NCBI RefSeq assembly: GCF_000170895.1
Contig: NZ_ABCS01000012.1
Coordinates: forward strand, 62,001-126,000
DNA from: Plesiocystis pacifica SIR-1
GTDB lineage: Bacteria; Myxococcota_A; Polyangia; Nannocystales; Nannocystaceae
Direction: 5' to 3'
DNA length: 64,000 bases
Shown here one piece after another: positions 56,996-64,000 of this stretch (its first letter is position 1; every line of letters starts with the position of its first letter). A model generated the notes under the pieces. It was not told the DNA's origin and did no database searches. It saw nothing but the letters and a program-made list of their open reading frames with translations. Position numbers and translations under genes: made by a program.

Positions 56996-58951
56996 ATGAT
57001 GCGACGACCTTGGATGTGGATCTGTGTGGGAGCGGGCGCCCTCGCCCTGAGCGCCTGGACCTTGACCGCCCGCGCGATCGAGCCGGGCACGGGGGCCGCG
57101 ACGCCGAGCCCCGCTGGCGCCGAGGGGAGCGAGGCCAAGCTGGGCAGCCCGACGAGCGCGAGCGTCGGCAACCACGGCGGGACGATCGTCGCCGACGCCC
57201 ACGGCTTTCTGGTCGTCGACCGCGGCTCCCACTCGCTGATCCGGACTGACCGCGAGGGCAAGGCGCTCGCGGCCTTGACCCTCGAGGGCGCGCCCGGGGA
57301 GATCGTCCACGACGGCGCGGGCAAGCTCTTCCTCGCCGATCGCCACGGCGACCGCATCGTCCGCGTCGCGCCCGGAGACGCGAGCGGAGCGGGCCTGGCC
57401 GAGCAGAGCTCCGTCGAGCTGCGCGAGCCCCACGGCCTGGCCCTGACCCCCGACGGCGAGACCCTGCTCGCGACCAGCGTCGCCGAGCACGAGCTGGTGG
57501 CCCTCGACGCCGAGACCCTCGAGCTGCGCTGGCGCCTCGAGCTGATGCCCGAGCCCCGCGGGGTCGCGGTCGCGTCCTCGGGCGAGGTCGCGGCCGTGGG
57601 CTTTTTGACCACGGGCTCCGTCGCCTTCGTCGACCTGGTCCGCGGCGAGCTCATGACCTGGCAGGCCCTCGACCCCCGCGATCACGTGCGCCTGGTCGAA
57701 AAGGATGACGGCTGGGGCGACACCTTCACCGTCGCGCGCATCGAGGAGGCGCGCAGCCGCTTCGCCGTGCCCGTGGAGACCGGGCGCCGCTACTCCCGGG
57801 GCGCCTTCGCCCTGGCCTACCTCAGCGACGACGTGCTGGTCGCCGCCAACCAGCTGGCGACGCCGCAGCTGCGCCGGGTCCCGGCTCGAGATCGCAACGA
57901 CACCTACGGCGGCGGCGACCAGTCGATCCGCCCCATGGTCCACCGCCTGAGCATGATGGCCGGCGACGGGGCCCTGGGCGCGCGGCCGAACCACCTCGAG
58001 ATCCCGGTCCACCAGCCCCACGCCATGGCCTACGACGCGAAGGAGGACGTGCTCTACGTCGCGGGCTACGGCGACGAGCGCATCCTCGCCGTGCGCGCGC
58101 CGAGCTCGGGCCTGCTCGACCTGGCCTGGGTCGCCGAGCTCGACGGCAACGGCATGAAGCGGGCCAAGGCCCAAAAGACCTGCGGCGCCGACGGCCTGGT
58201 CCTCGACGGCGAGGGCGGGCTGTGGGTGCACTGCGAGTTCCGCCGCAACCTCGTGCGCGTGGACGTCGAGGACGGCAGCTTCGAGGCCGGCCCGGAGCTG
58301 GCTGAGGCCAAGCGCTCGGAGCTCGTCGAGCGGGGCGCGGACCTGTTCCGCCGCAGCAACCCGCTGACCTCCGACGCCGGCACCCTGGCCTGCTCCAACT
58401 GCCACCCCGAGGCGCGCGCCGACGGCCTGACCTGGCGCCTGGGCAAGTCGACGCTCCAGGCCCCGGTGCTCGCCGGGCGCGTGACCCAGACCGAGCCCTT
58501 CAAGTGGGACGGGCAGGACCCGGACCTCGACGCGAGCCTGCACCACACCATGTTCCGCCTCGGGGGCACGCCCGACGAGGTCAAGCAGGCCGACTTCGAC
58601 GCCCTCGTCGCCTACCTCGAGAGCTTGCCGGCGCCCAAGCCCAAGTCGGCCAAGGACCCCGAGGCGGTCGAGCGGGGGCGACAGGTGTTCGAGGCCGAGG
58701 CCTGCAACGCTTGCCACGCGGGCGATCGCTTCGTCGACCACAGCCAGCACGACCTCGAGACGAGCATGGCGGTCGTCGACACGCCGAGCCTCCTGGGCCT
58801 GAGCCACTCGTCGCCCTACTACCACGACGGCAGCGCCAAGGACCTCCACACCCTGGTCACCGACCGCGGAACCATCCACGAGATGGCCGACTTCTCCGGG
58901 CTGAGCCCCGCCGAGCGCGACGACCTCGTCGCCTACCTGGAGGTGCTGTGA
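56996..58951 (+). CDS. Secreted beta-propeller/di-haem cytochrome c
   Basis: Predicted 651-residue exported protein. Signal peptide [20 protein letters not shown]. Residues about 55-440 are NHL/WD-like propeller repeats ([60 protein letters not shown]). The C-terminal part has two c-type haem motifs, CSNCH (about residue 466) and CNACH (about 570), in a di-haem cytochrome-c-peroxidase-like context ([40 protein letters not shown]). It therefore acts in the periplasm or outside as an electron carrier or peroxidase/oxidase linked to a propeller. Its stop overlaps the next gene (TGATG), so the two form a pair. Confidence 0.88.
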   Translation: MMRRPWMWICVGAGALALSAWTLTARAIEPGTGAATPSPAGAEGSEAKLGSPTSASVGNHGGTIVADAHGFLVVDRGSHSLIRTDREGKALAALTLEGAPGEIVHDGAGKLFLADRHGDRIVRVAPGDASGAGLAEQSSVELREPHGLALTPDGETLLATSVAEHELVALDAETLELRWRLELMPEPRGVAVASSGEVAAVGFLTTGSVAFVDLVRGELMTWQALDPRDHVRLVEKDDGWGDTFTVARIEEARSRFAVPVETGRRYSRGAFALAYLSDDVLVAANQLATPQLRRVPARDRNDTYGGGDQSIRPMVHRLSMMAGDGALGARPNHLEIPVHQPHAMAYDAKEDVLYVAGYGDERILAVRAPSSGLLDLAWVAELDGNGMKRAKAQKTCGADGLVLDGEGGLWVHCEFRRNLVRVDVEDGSFEAGPELAEAKRSELVERGADLFRRSNPLTSDAGTLACSNCHPEARADGLTWRLGKSTLQAPVLAGRVTQTEPFKWDGQDPDLDASLHHTMFRLGGTPDEVKQADFDALVAYLESLPAPKPKSAKDPEAVERGRQVFEAEACNACHAGDRFVDHSQHDLETSMAVVDTPSLLGLSHSSPYYHDGSAKDLHTLVTDRGTIHEMADFSGLSPAERDDLVAYLEVL

Positions 58952-61257
58952 TGGCGAACCCGAACAACCCAAACTCGAACACGATGATGCTGGCGAAGTC
59001 CGGGGCCCTGGGCCTGGCGCTGCTCGGGCTGAGCGCGCTGGCGTGCCAGAGCCTCAACCAGGGCGCGAGCGCGACGGGGGTCGACGACGCCATGAGCGAC
59101 GTCGGGGACACGGAGACGGCCGAGGTCGACGCGGGGCCCGAGCCTCGCGGGCCGCGGATGGCCGAGCTCGACTGGGGCCGCGCGCCCGAGGGGCGGCTGA
59201 CCGAGGTCGTCGCCGATCCCCGGGCCGAGTCCGCGCTGACCCTCGATCAGCACGGCACGGTGATGCTGTGGCCCCAGCTCCAGGCCGCGGACGGCTCCCA
59301 GCTGCACGCCCTGAGCCTGCCCATCTTCGAGCCGCGGGCGATGTCCATCGCCAAGCCCGCGGGCGCCGACGCGGGCCGGCGCTACGCCATCGCGCACATC
59401 GACACCACCAACACCGGCCACTTCGGCGAGGTCGAGGTCGACGCCGAGGGCAAGGGCCGCTACGTCGAGCGCTTCACCCTGCCGCCGAGCGACCCGCTGT
59501 TCGAGGTCCACGCCCTCGACGGCGGCGAGCGCTACTTGGTCCTGGGCATCGATCACGTCCTGCGCCTCTACGACCGCACCGGCAAGCTGCTCTCGGCCCT
59601 CGACGAGCCGGGCTTTGGTCCGTGGCAGATCCGCATGGCCGGGGGCGTGGGCGAGGCGCCCGAGCTCGCCGTGGTCTTGGCGCAGCCCCTGCGCATCCAG
59701 GCCATCTCCCTCGCGGATGATCAGCTGCGCCGCGTGGGCGAGCCCCAGCCCTTCGAGCTCGACCGCGGGCCCAACCAAAACGACCTGGCGCTCTCGCCCG
59801 ACGGCAAGACCATCGCGGGCCTGCGCCGGCCCAAGGCCAAGACCCGGCAGTGGAGCGTCGAGCTCATCGACCTCGAGGGCGGGCCGCGCAAGCTCATCGC
59901 CGGGCGCACGACCACCCTGGTCCGCCCGCGCATGCACTTCGTCTCGGCCACGCAGCTGCTGCTCGAGCACGGCGACGGCCGGGGGACGCTGGTCGACCTG
60001 AGCCTGGCCGAGGTCCCGCCCCACCCCGAGCCCCGGGAGCGCCGCGACGAGGTCGGCGATCTGCACCCGGACTCGCGCTTCGCCGAGCGCATGTCCAAGC
60101 GCCTGAGCCACACCCGGGTCAAGCTGCCCGGACCCACCGAGGAGCAGAACTGGGAGCGGCGCATCGACGACGACCAGTTCGAGCGCATGCACGCGAGCGT
60201 GGTCAACGGGGTGCGCCTGGCCCTCGACCAAAAAAAGCCCGCGCGGGTGGTGGTCGACGGCGACGTCGCGACGGAGGGGCACCTCGATCTGGGCTTCCCG
60301 CCCATCGACGTGCGCATGGGCGCCCTGAGCCCCGAGGGCGAGGAGGTGGCCTGGGCTCAGCGCTACAGCCTGCGCTTCGACGCCGTGGCCAAGGGTCGGC
60401 GGGAGGCCGTCGACCGCAGCCACGGCGCCGCCCCCGAGGGGATGTTCTACGTGTCGAGGGACCGGGCCTTGCTGGTCACGAGCACGAGCTCTCGCTACTA
60501 CGCGAGCTTGTACGACACCGCGACGGGCGAGGCCCTCGTGACCGAGCGCCTCGAGGTCGACTGGGGCGTCGCGCAGCTCGACTACGCGCCGAGCGCGGAC
60601 GGGTCCGGGCTGATGGTCTACCGTGACAGCAAGCCCTCGTCGCCGCTGCGCAGCCTCGCTATCGTCGACGGCAAGCTCGGCGAGAACGCGGCGCTGCCCA
60701 AGGCCGAGTACGAGGCCTGGGAGGGGATCCGCTACAACTACAAGGAGTCGGTGCTCGGGCGCCTCGCCGAGATCGACCCGGACCTCGACTGGTCCGAGCG
60801 CGAGCTCGACGAGTACACCGCCGACCGCCAGGGCCGCTGGTACCTGACCTTCCGGAGCATGGCCACGGACCTGGCGATCGTCAGCGCCGAGGGCACCCGC
60901 TTCGTCGAGCTCCCGCCCGGTCAGGGCCGCGAGCTCGAGGCCAGCCCCGACGGCAGCCTCGTCGCCGTGGTCCAGTTCCGCTCCAACGGCCGCTTCGACG
61001 TCAACGAGGAGCTGCAGGTCTCGGTCATCGACAGCGAGGCGGGCGAGCGCCTGTGGAGTCAAGAGCTGTTCAACCGCCCCGACGATCCCCGACGTCACCG
61101 CAGCGTGGAGCTGGAGTGGTCGGGGGACGGGGCGCGGCTGCTCACGGTCAACGCGGGCGACGGGCGGGTGTTCGACGCGCGCACGGGCAAGCAGCTGCGC
61201 GAGCGCACCAGCGAGTACATCGAGGTCGTCGAGGTGAAGCCCGAGACCAGCGAGTAG
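58951..61257 (+). CDS. Propeller-type lipoprotein coupled to the cytochrome
   Basis: Predicted 768-residue lipoprotein: lipobox LLGLSALAC, then an acidic linker and a long series of beta-propeller-like strands ([98 protein letters not shown]). No haem motif or protease domain is present. GGAGGTG precedes the ATG, which shares a base with the cytochrome stop. It likely docks with, or scaffolds, the cytochrome at the outer membrane; the partnership is inferred from coupling and shared propeller design. Confidence 0.8.
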   Translation: MANPNNPNSNTMMLAKSGALGLALLGLSALACQSLNQGASATGVDDAMSDVGDTETAEVDAGPEPRGPRMAELDWGRAPEGRLTEVVADPRAESALTLDQHGTVMLWPQLQAADGSQLHALSLPIFEPRAMSIAKPAGADAGRRYAIAHIDTTNTGHFGEVEVDAEGKGRYVERFTLPPSDPLFEVHALDGGERYLVLGIDHVLRLYDRTGKLLSALDEPGFGPWQIRMAGGVGEAPELAVVLAQPLRIQAISLADDQLRRVGEPQPFELDRGPNQNDLALSPDGKTIAGLRRPKAKTRQWSVELIDLEGGPRKLIAGRTTTLVRPRMHFVSATQLLLEHGDGRGTLVDLSLAEVPPHPEPRERRDEVGDLHPDSRFAERMSKRLSHTRVKLPGPTEEQNWERRIDDDQFERMHASVVNGVRLALDQKKPARVVVDGDVATEGHLDLGFPPIDVRMGALSPEGEEVAWAQRYSLRFDAVAKGRREAVDRSHGAAPEGMFYVSRDRALLVTSTSSRYYASLYDTATGEALVTERLEVDWGVAQLDYAPSADGSGLMVYRDSKPSSPLRSLAIVDGKLGENAALPKAEYEAWEGIRYNYKESVLGRLAEIDPDLDWSERELDEYTADRQGRWYLTFRSMATDLAIVSAEGTRFVELPPGQGRELEASPDGSLVAVVQFRSNGRFDVNEELQVSVIDSEAGERLWSQELFNRPDDPRRHRSVELEWSGDGARLLTVNAGDGRVFDARTGKQLRERTSEYIEVVEVKPETSE

Positions 61258-61300
61258 GGCCGTCGCGTGGGGGCGCGTCGGTGTGCCATGATCGGCTGAC

Positions 61301-61735
61301 ATGGCTCCCGGCTCGCTCCTCGACATCGACCTCCCGATCGCGCGGCCCCCAGCCGCGGTCTGGAAGGCGCTGACCAACTGGAAGTCCGCCCCGAAGTGGT
61401 TCGGCGGCGGCGTCGACCAGGGCGCGGGCCCCAAGGGGGGCATGCGCGACCTCGCCGTGGTCACCCTCCACGCCGGCGGCAAGGCGCAGGACCACTCCAT
61501 CCAGGACTACGAGGTGGGGCGGAGCTTCGCGCTGGTCTGGGCGGAGCGCGGCGTGATGGTCATGCGTCGCTACGCGCTGAAGCGCTCGCCCGAGGGCAAC
61601 ACCGTCGTGAGCCTGAAGGTCGACGTGGACACCACGGGGCTGGGCTTTTTGTTCCGCCGCGGCGTCGCCCGGCGCGTCGCCGAGTCGGACCGCGAGCAGC
61701 TCGATCGCCTGCGCGCCCACGTCGAGGGCGCGTAG
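61301..61735 (+). CDS. SRPBCC (START-like/polyketide-cyclase) family protein
   Basis: Predicted 144-residue soluble protein: LLDIDLPIARPPAAVWKALT and NWKSAPKWFGGGVDQ at the N-terminus, strands YEVGRSFALVWAERGVMVMR and NTVVSLKVDVDTTGLGFLF, and a C-terminal helix RRVAESDREQLDRLRAHVEG. The order helix/grip, seven strands and long final helix is the START-like fold that binds hydrophobic ligands. The ligand is unknown. It lies 43 bases after the propeller lipoprotein. Confidence 0.8.
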   Translation: MAPGSLLDIDLPIARPPAAVWKALTNWKSAPKWFGGGVDQGAGPKGGMRDLAVVTLHAGGKAQDHSIQDYEVGRSFALVWAERGVMVMRRYALKRSPEGNTVVSLKVDVDTTGLGFLFRRGVARRVAESDREQLDRLRAHVEGA

Positions 61736-61755
61736 TCCAGACTCGGCGAAGCTCG

Positions 61756-63489
61756 CTACCAGAGGACCTTGAGCTGCTTTTTGCACTCCCGGGCCAGGGC
61801 CAGGAAGTGCTCGCGGTCGTTCCAGCGCGCGTCGAGCTTGGCCCGGCGCCCGGGCGCGCCCTCGGGCACGCAGGCGAGCGCGACCTGGAGCGGGAACACG
61901 GCGGTCCGCGACCACTTTTGTTTGCGGATCTGCGGGGTCTCGAGGGCCATCCAGCCCCGCGGCTCGTCGCCCCACACCAGCCACTGGAGCTCGGGGGTGG
62001 GCGCCTCGCTGTCGAGGGTGAGGCCGGGCCACAGGACCAGGGCCGGGCGGGCCGTGCCCTCGGAGAAGCGGACCATGGCCGGGAGCAGCAGGGCGTCGGC
62101 GGGCAGCAGGGTGTCGACCTGGGCCAGGGTCTTGGCCTCGACGGGGCGGTCGAGGATCGAGTTGACGCTGGTCGTCAGCCAGTAGTCGACGCGCGCGCCG
62201 ACGATGTCGTCGACGTTGATGGTCGAGAGCTTGGGGCCCTGGGGCTTGTTGCGGGTCGCGATGAAGCTGGGCCGCTCGGGGGTCGAGCTCTCGTCGGGGT
62301 CGGGCGGCGGGGGCGGGGCGACGAGCTCGCGCTCGCGCAGCTCGAGGGGCTCCCACGCGAGGGCCTCGGGATCGGCGAGCCACAGCCGGCCGAGCTGGCC
62401 GTCGGCCTTGGGCCCGGCGAGCACGAGCTGCTTTTTGATGGGCGCCGCGCTGGCACCGCTGGCGCTGGCGCTGGCGCTGGCGCTGGCGCTGGGGTTTGGG
62501 TTGGGCGCGAGCAGGGCGAGGGTCGAGGCCAGCTTGTCCAGGCGAACCTGCTGGGCCTCGGGCAGGGCCTCGACGGGCTCGGCCGGCTTGGGCTTGGGCA
62601 TGCCCTTGCGCTTTTTCTTCTTCTTGCCGCCGTCTTGCTGCTGGCGCTGGACCTCGGCGGGCTGGCTGATCAGGAAGCGCTGCAGCAGGCCGCGGCGACG
62701 CAGGACGTAGATCCACCGCTCGTCGCCGGCGACGGCCAGGGCCTCGCCGCCCTTGGCGGGCATGCGCTCGCCGGCCAGCCGCAGGTCGCGGGCGGTCCAG
62801 GCCACGGCGCCGTCGCGCGCGGCGAGCACGACCCGACCCTTGGTCGTGGTCCCGAGGGCGACGATCGCCTCGCCGGGGGCGACGGCCTGGGCGGGGCTCG
62901 TGGCCGCCATGCGCAGCTGGCCGTAGCCCTCGGTGTGGGCCGGGTCGAGGACCCAGCAGCTCGAGCTGCCGTCGGAGAACACGGCCCGACCGTCGGCGCT
63001 GGCGACCACCTCGACCCGAGCGCGGGAGCTGGACTTGCGCCGGTGAACCGGAGTCTGGCGGTCGATGTCCCACAGGATCTCGCCGTTAGACCCGACCCCG
63101 CACAGCAGGTCGTCGCGGATCAGCGCCACGCGGTCGACGTAGCCGCCGAGCTTGCTGCCGACCTTGGTCGCCGAGGCCGCCTGGAGGTTGCCGCGGTTGA
63201 GGTGCTGCCCGCCGATCCACAGCGCGCCGTCCCAGCCTTCGCAGGCCGAGGGGCGGGCGCTCTTGAGGGGGATCGTGCGCTGAACCGCGAGGGTGCGGGC
63301 GTCGACGATCCACAGCTCCCACGGGAGGCTGACCACGAGCAGGCGCCCATCCTCGCTGGGTGTCACCGCCAGCGGGCGGTCATCTAGCGAGAGCTCGTCA
63401 CGGGCGTTGGTCGAGGGCGCCTTGATCGTGCGCCGCGTACCGCCGCCACCGACTACCACCCGCCTACGCGGTGCCGTACGTCGGGCCAT
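61756..63489 (-). CDS. Uncharacterised WD/propeller-like protein with Ser/Ala spacer
   Basis: Predicted 577-residue protein without a signal peptide, starting with a basic run (MARRTAPRRRVVVGGGGTRR). The first half has propeller-like repeats (PLAVTPSEDGRLLVVSLPWE, LWIVDARTLAVQRTIPL, VEVVASADGRAVFSDGSSSC, GEALAVAGDERWIYVLRRRG). A Lys/Pro segment (GGKKKKKRKGMPKPKPAEPV) and a Ser-Ala repeat (SASASASASASGASA) separate it from a C-terminal region of unknown fold ending FLALARECKKQLKVLW. It could bind nucleic acid or another anion through the basic parts. Function unknown. Confidence 0.7.
   Translation of the reverse strand: MARRTAPRRRVVVGGGGTRRTIKAPSTNARDELSLDDRPLAVTPSEDGRLLVVSLPWELWIVDARTLAVQRTIPLKSARPSACEGWDGALWIGGQHLNRGNLQAASATKVGSKLGGYVDRVALIRDDLLCGVGSNGEILWDIDRQTPVHRRKSSSRARVEVVASADGRAVFSDGSSSCWVLDPAHTEGYGQLRMAATSPAQAVAPGEAIVALGTTTKGRVVLAARDGAVAWTARDLRLAGERMPAKGGEALAVAGDERWIYVLRRRGLLQRFLISQPAEVQRQQQDGGKKKKKRKGMPKPKPAEPVEALPEAQQVRLDKLASTLALLAPNPNPSASASASASASGASAAPIKKQLVLAGPKADGQLGRLWLADPEALAWEPLELRERELVAPPPPPDPDESSTPERPSFIATRNKPQGPKLSTINVDDIVGARVDYWLTTSVNSILDRPVEAKTLAQVDTLLPADALLLPAMVRFSEGTARPALVLWPGLTLDSEAPTPELQWLVWGDEPRGWMALETPQIRKQKWSRTAVFPLQVALACVPEGAPGRRAKLDARWNDREHFLALARECKKQLKVLW
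62461..62490 (-). repeat. Microsatellite of five GGCGCT units inside the propeller-like gene
   Basis: Five copies of a 6-base unit encode the alternating Ser-Ala spacer. Because the unit is a multiple of three, length change would not break the frame. Confidence 0.9.
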
Positions 63490-63610
63490 GGTGGCCGAGG
63501 GTAGCACGCCGGGGCCGGCCGTGCCCTGGAGAACCACCTCCCAGACCTGCGGCTCGGTCTGGGGGGGGGAGCAGGATAGCGAGCCTGGAGGGAGGCGGTA
63601 GACTCCGAGG

Positions 63611-64000
63611 GTGCGGTGGGCTCCCAAGGTGCTGATCTTTCTCGCAGCGGTGGGCTGCGCACCCAAGGGCCCGAGCGCTCCGACCGAGACGGCGGAGGTC
63701 GCCCCCGAGCCCGTGCGCCTCGAGCTCCCGGAGCAAGCCGCCGCGCCCCAGGCCTGCTCGGTTCGCAACGCGGCCCGGGCCATGGAGCTGTTGCCAGCGG
63801 GCTTGCCGGTCCTCGCCCGCGTCGACGTGTCGAGCTTGCGGGGCTCGCCGCTGTGGGGGCCGATCCGCCAGGCCCTCGCCACGGACCTGCCCGAGGCCCT
63901 GCAAGACGGGCCCGGGGGCTGCGGCGTGACCCTCGAAGACTTCTACGAGGTCGGCTTCGCCTTCGACACGGAGACCGAGGAGCTGGTCATCGTCATCGCG
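63611..64000 (+). CDS. Start of a lipoprotein of unknown family (cut by window edge)
   Basis: A frame opens with GTG at 63611 and stays open to the end of the window (130 codons). It begins VRWAPKVLIFLAAVGCAPKG, a compact signal peptide with lipobox LAAVGC, then a Pro/Glu/Ala linker and a globular part with LPAGLPVLARVDVSSLRG, GGCGVTLEDFYEVGF and ELVIVIA. The lysine-poor, domain-like rest suggests one of the many myxobacterial lipoproteins with an internal DUF, but the visible part is too short to assign. GGAGGGAGG lies about 16 bases upstream. Confidence 0.75.
   Translation, partial: MRWAPKVLIFLAAVGCAPKGPSAPTETAEVAPEPVRLELPEQAAAPQACSVRNAARAMELLPAGLPVLARVDVSSLRGSPLWGPIRQALATDLPEALQDGPGGCGVTLEDFYEVGFAFDTETEELVIVIA

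Overview
The window is uniformly GC-rich, gene-dense and free of recognisable mobile elements. Several features point to a myxobacterium (Myxococcota), most likely of the Nannocystineae (Plesiocystis/Enhygromyxa/Nannocystis type). These are a gliding/Nfs-type Agl-Glt envelope machine, many lipoproteins with acidic Thr/Glu/Asp linkers, a Cys-rich-repeat protein with a P domain, and a eukaryotic-type Ser/Thr kinase. The genus is an inference. No rRNA, tRNA, CRISPR array, insertion sequence or prophage was seen.

Region 1 (1-10950, minus strand) is the most striking. A tightly packed operon starts with true homologues of the bioluminescence aldehyde genes luxC, luxE and luxD, followed by one luciferase alpha-subunit-like gene. 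No second (beta) subunit gene follows. The operon continues with an NAD-dependent sugar epimerase, two DegT-type PLP aminotransferases, a TIM-barrel isomerase-like protein, an M20 peptidase, and a protein cut by the window edge. luxC, luxE and luxD are chained by overlaps, and so are most of the downstream genes. The predicted chemistry is that LuxD and LuxE release and activate fatty acid, LuxC reduces it to aldehyde, and the flavin monooxygenase uses the aldehyde.

Region 2 (11573-24149) is mostly metabolic: divergent glmS, acetyl-CoA synthetase, a cytochrome P450, a Ser/Thr kinase with a PspB-like membrane head, a metallo-beta-lactamase-fold hydrolase, a glycine-rich lipoprotein, an AlkD-like repair protein, a bile-acid/sodium symporter-family transporter, a histidine phosphatase and an AcpH-like protein.

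Region 3 (24228-31727) holds surface proteins: a Cys-rich-repeat lipoprotein, two small membrane proteins, an acidic-linker lipoprotein, a cysteine-desulfurase-like enzyme and a lytic transglycosylase. It also contains a hairpin-rich intergenic island with a dispersed repeat (27233-28375).

Region 4 (32039-34244) is the conserved rplU-rpmA-obgE set. Obg carries a large acidic insertion.

Region 5 (34456-51013) looks like a trans-envelope machine in several transcription units. It has a secreted K-rich protein, three TPR proteins, a small secreted protein, a TolQ-like protein with two TolR-like proteins, a GltG/AgmX-like TonB protein, a secreted protein, and an outer-membrane beta-barrel beside a short OPX lipoprotein. 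In Myxococcus, related Agl-Glt and Nfs machines power gliding or process spore-coat polysaccharide. The adjoining OPX/beta-barrel pair suggests that this motor is tied to polysaccharide export.

Region 6 (51116-64000) holds a short Hsp70, hisB, a J-domain protein, a PEGA-domain protein, mltG and ruvX. It continues with a propeller/di-haem cytochrome c and a coupled propeller lipoprotein, an SRPBCC protein, another propeller-like protein, and the start of a lipoprotein cut by the window edge.
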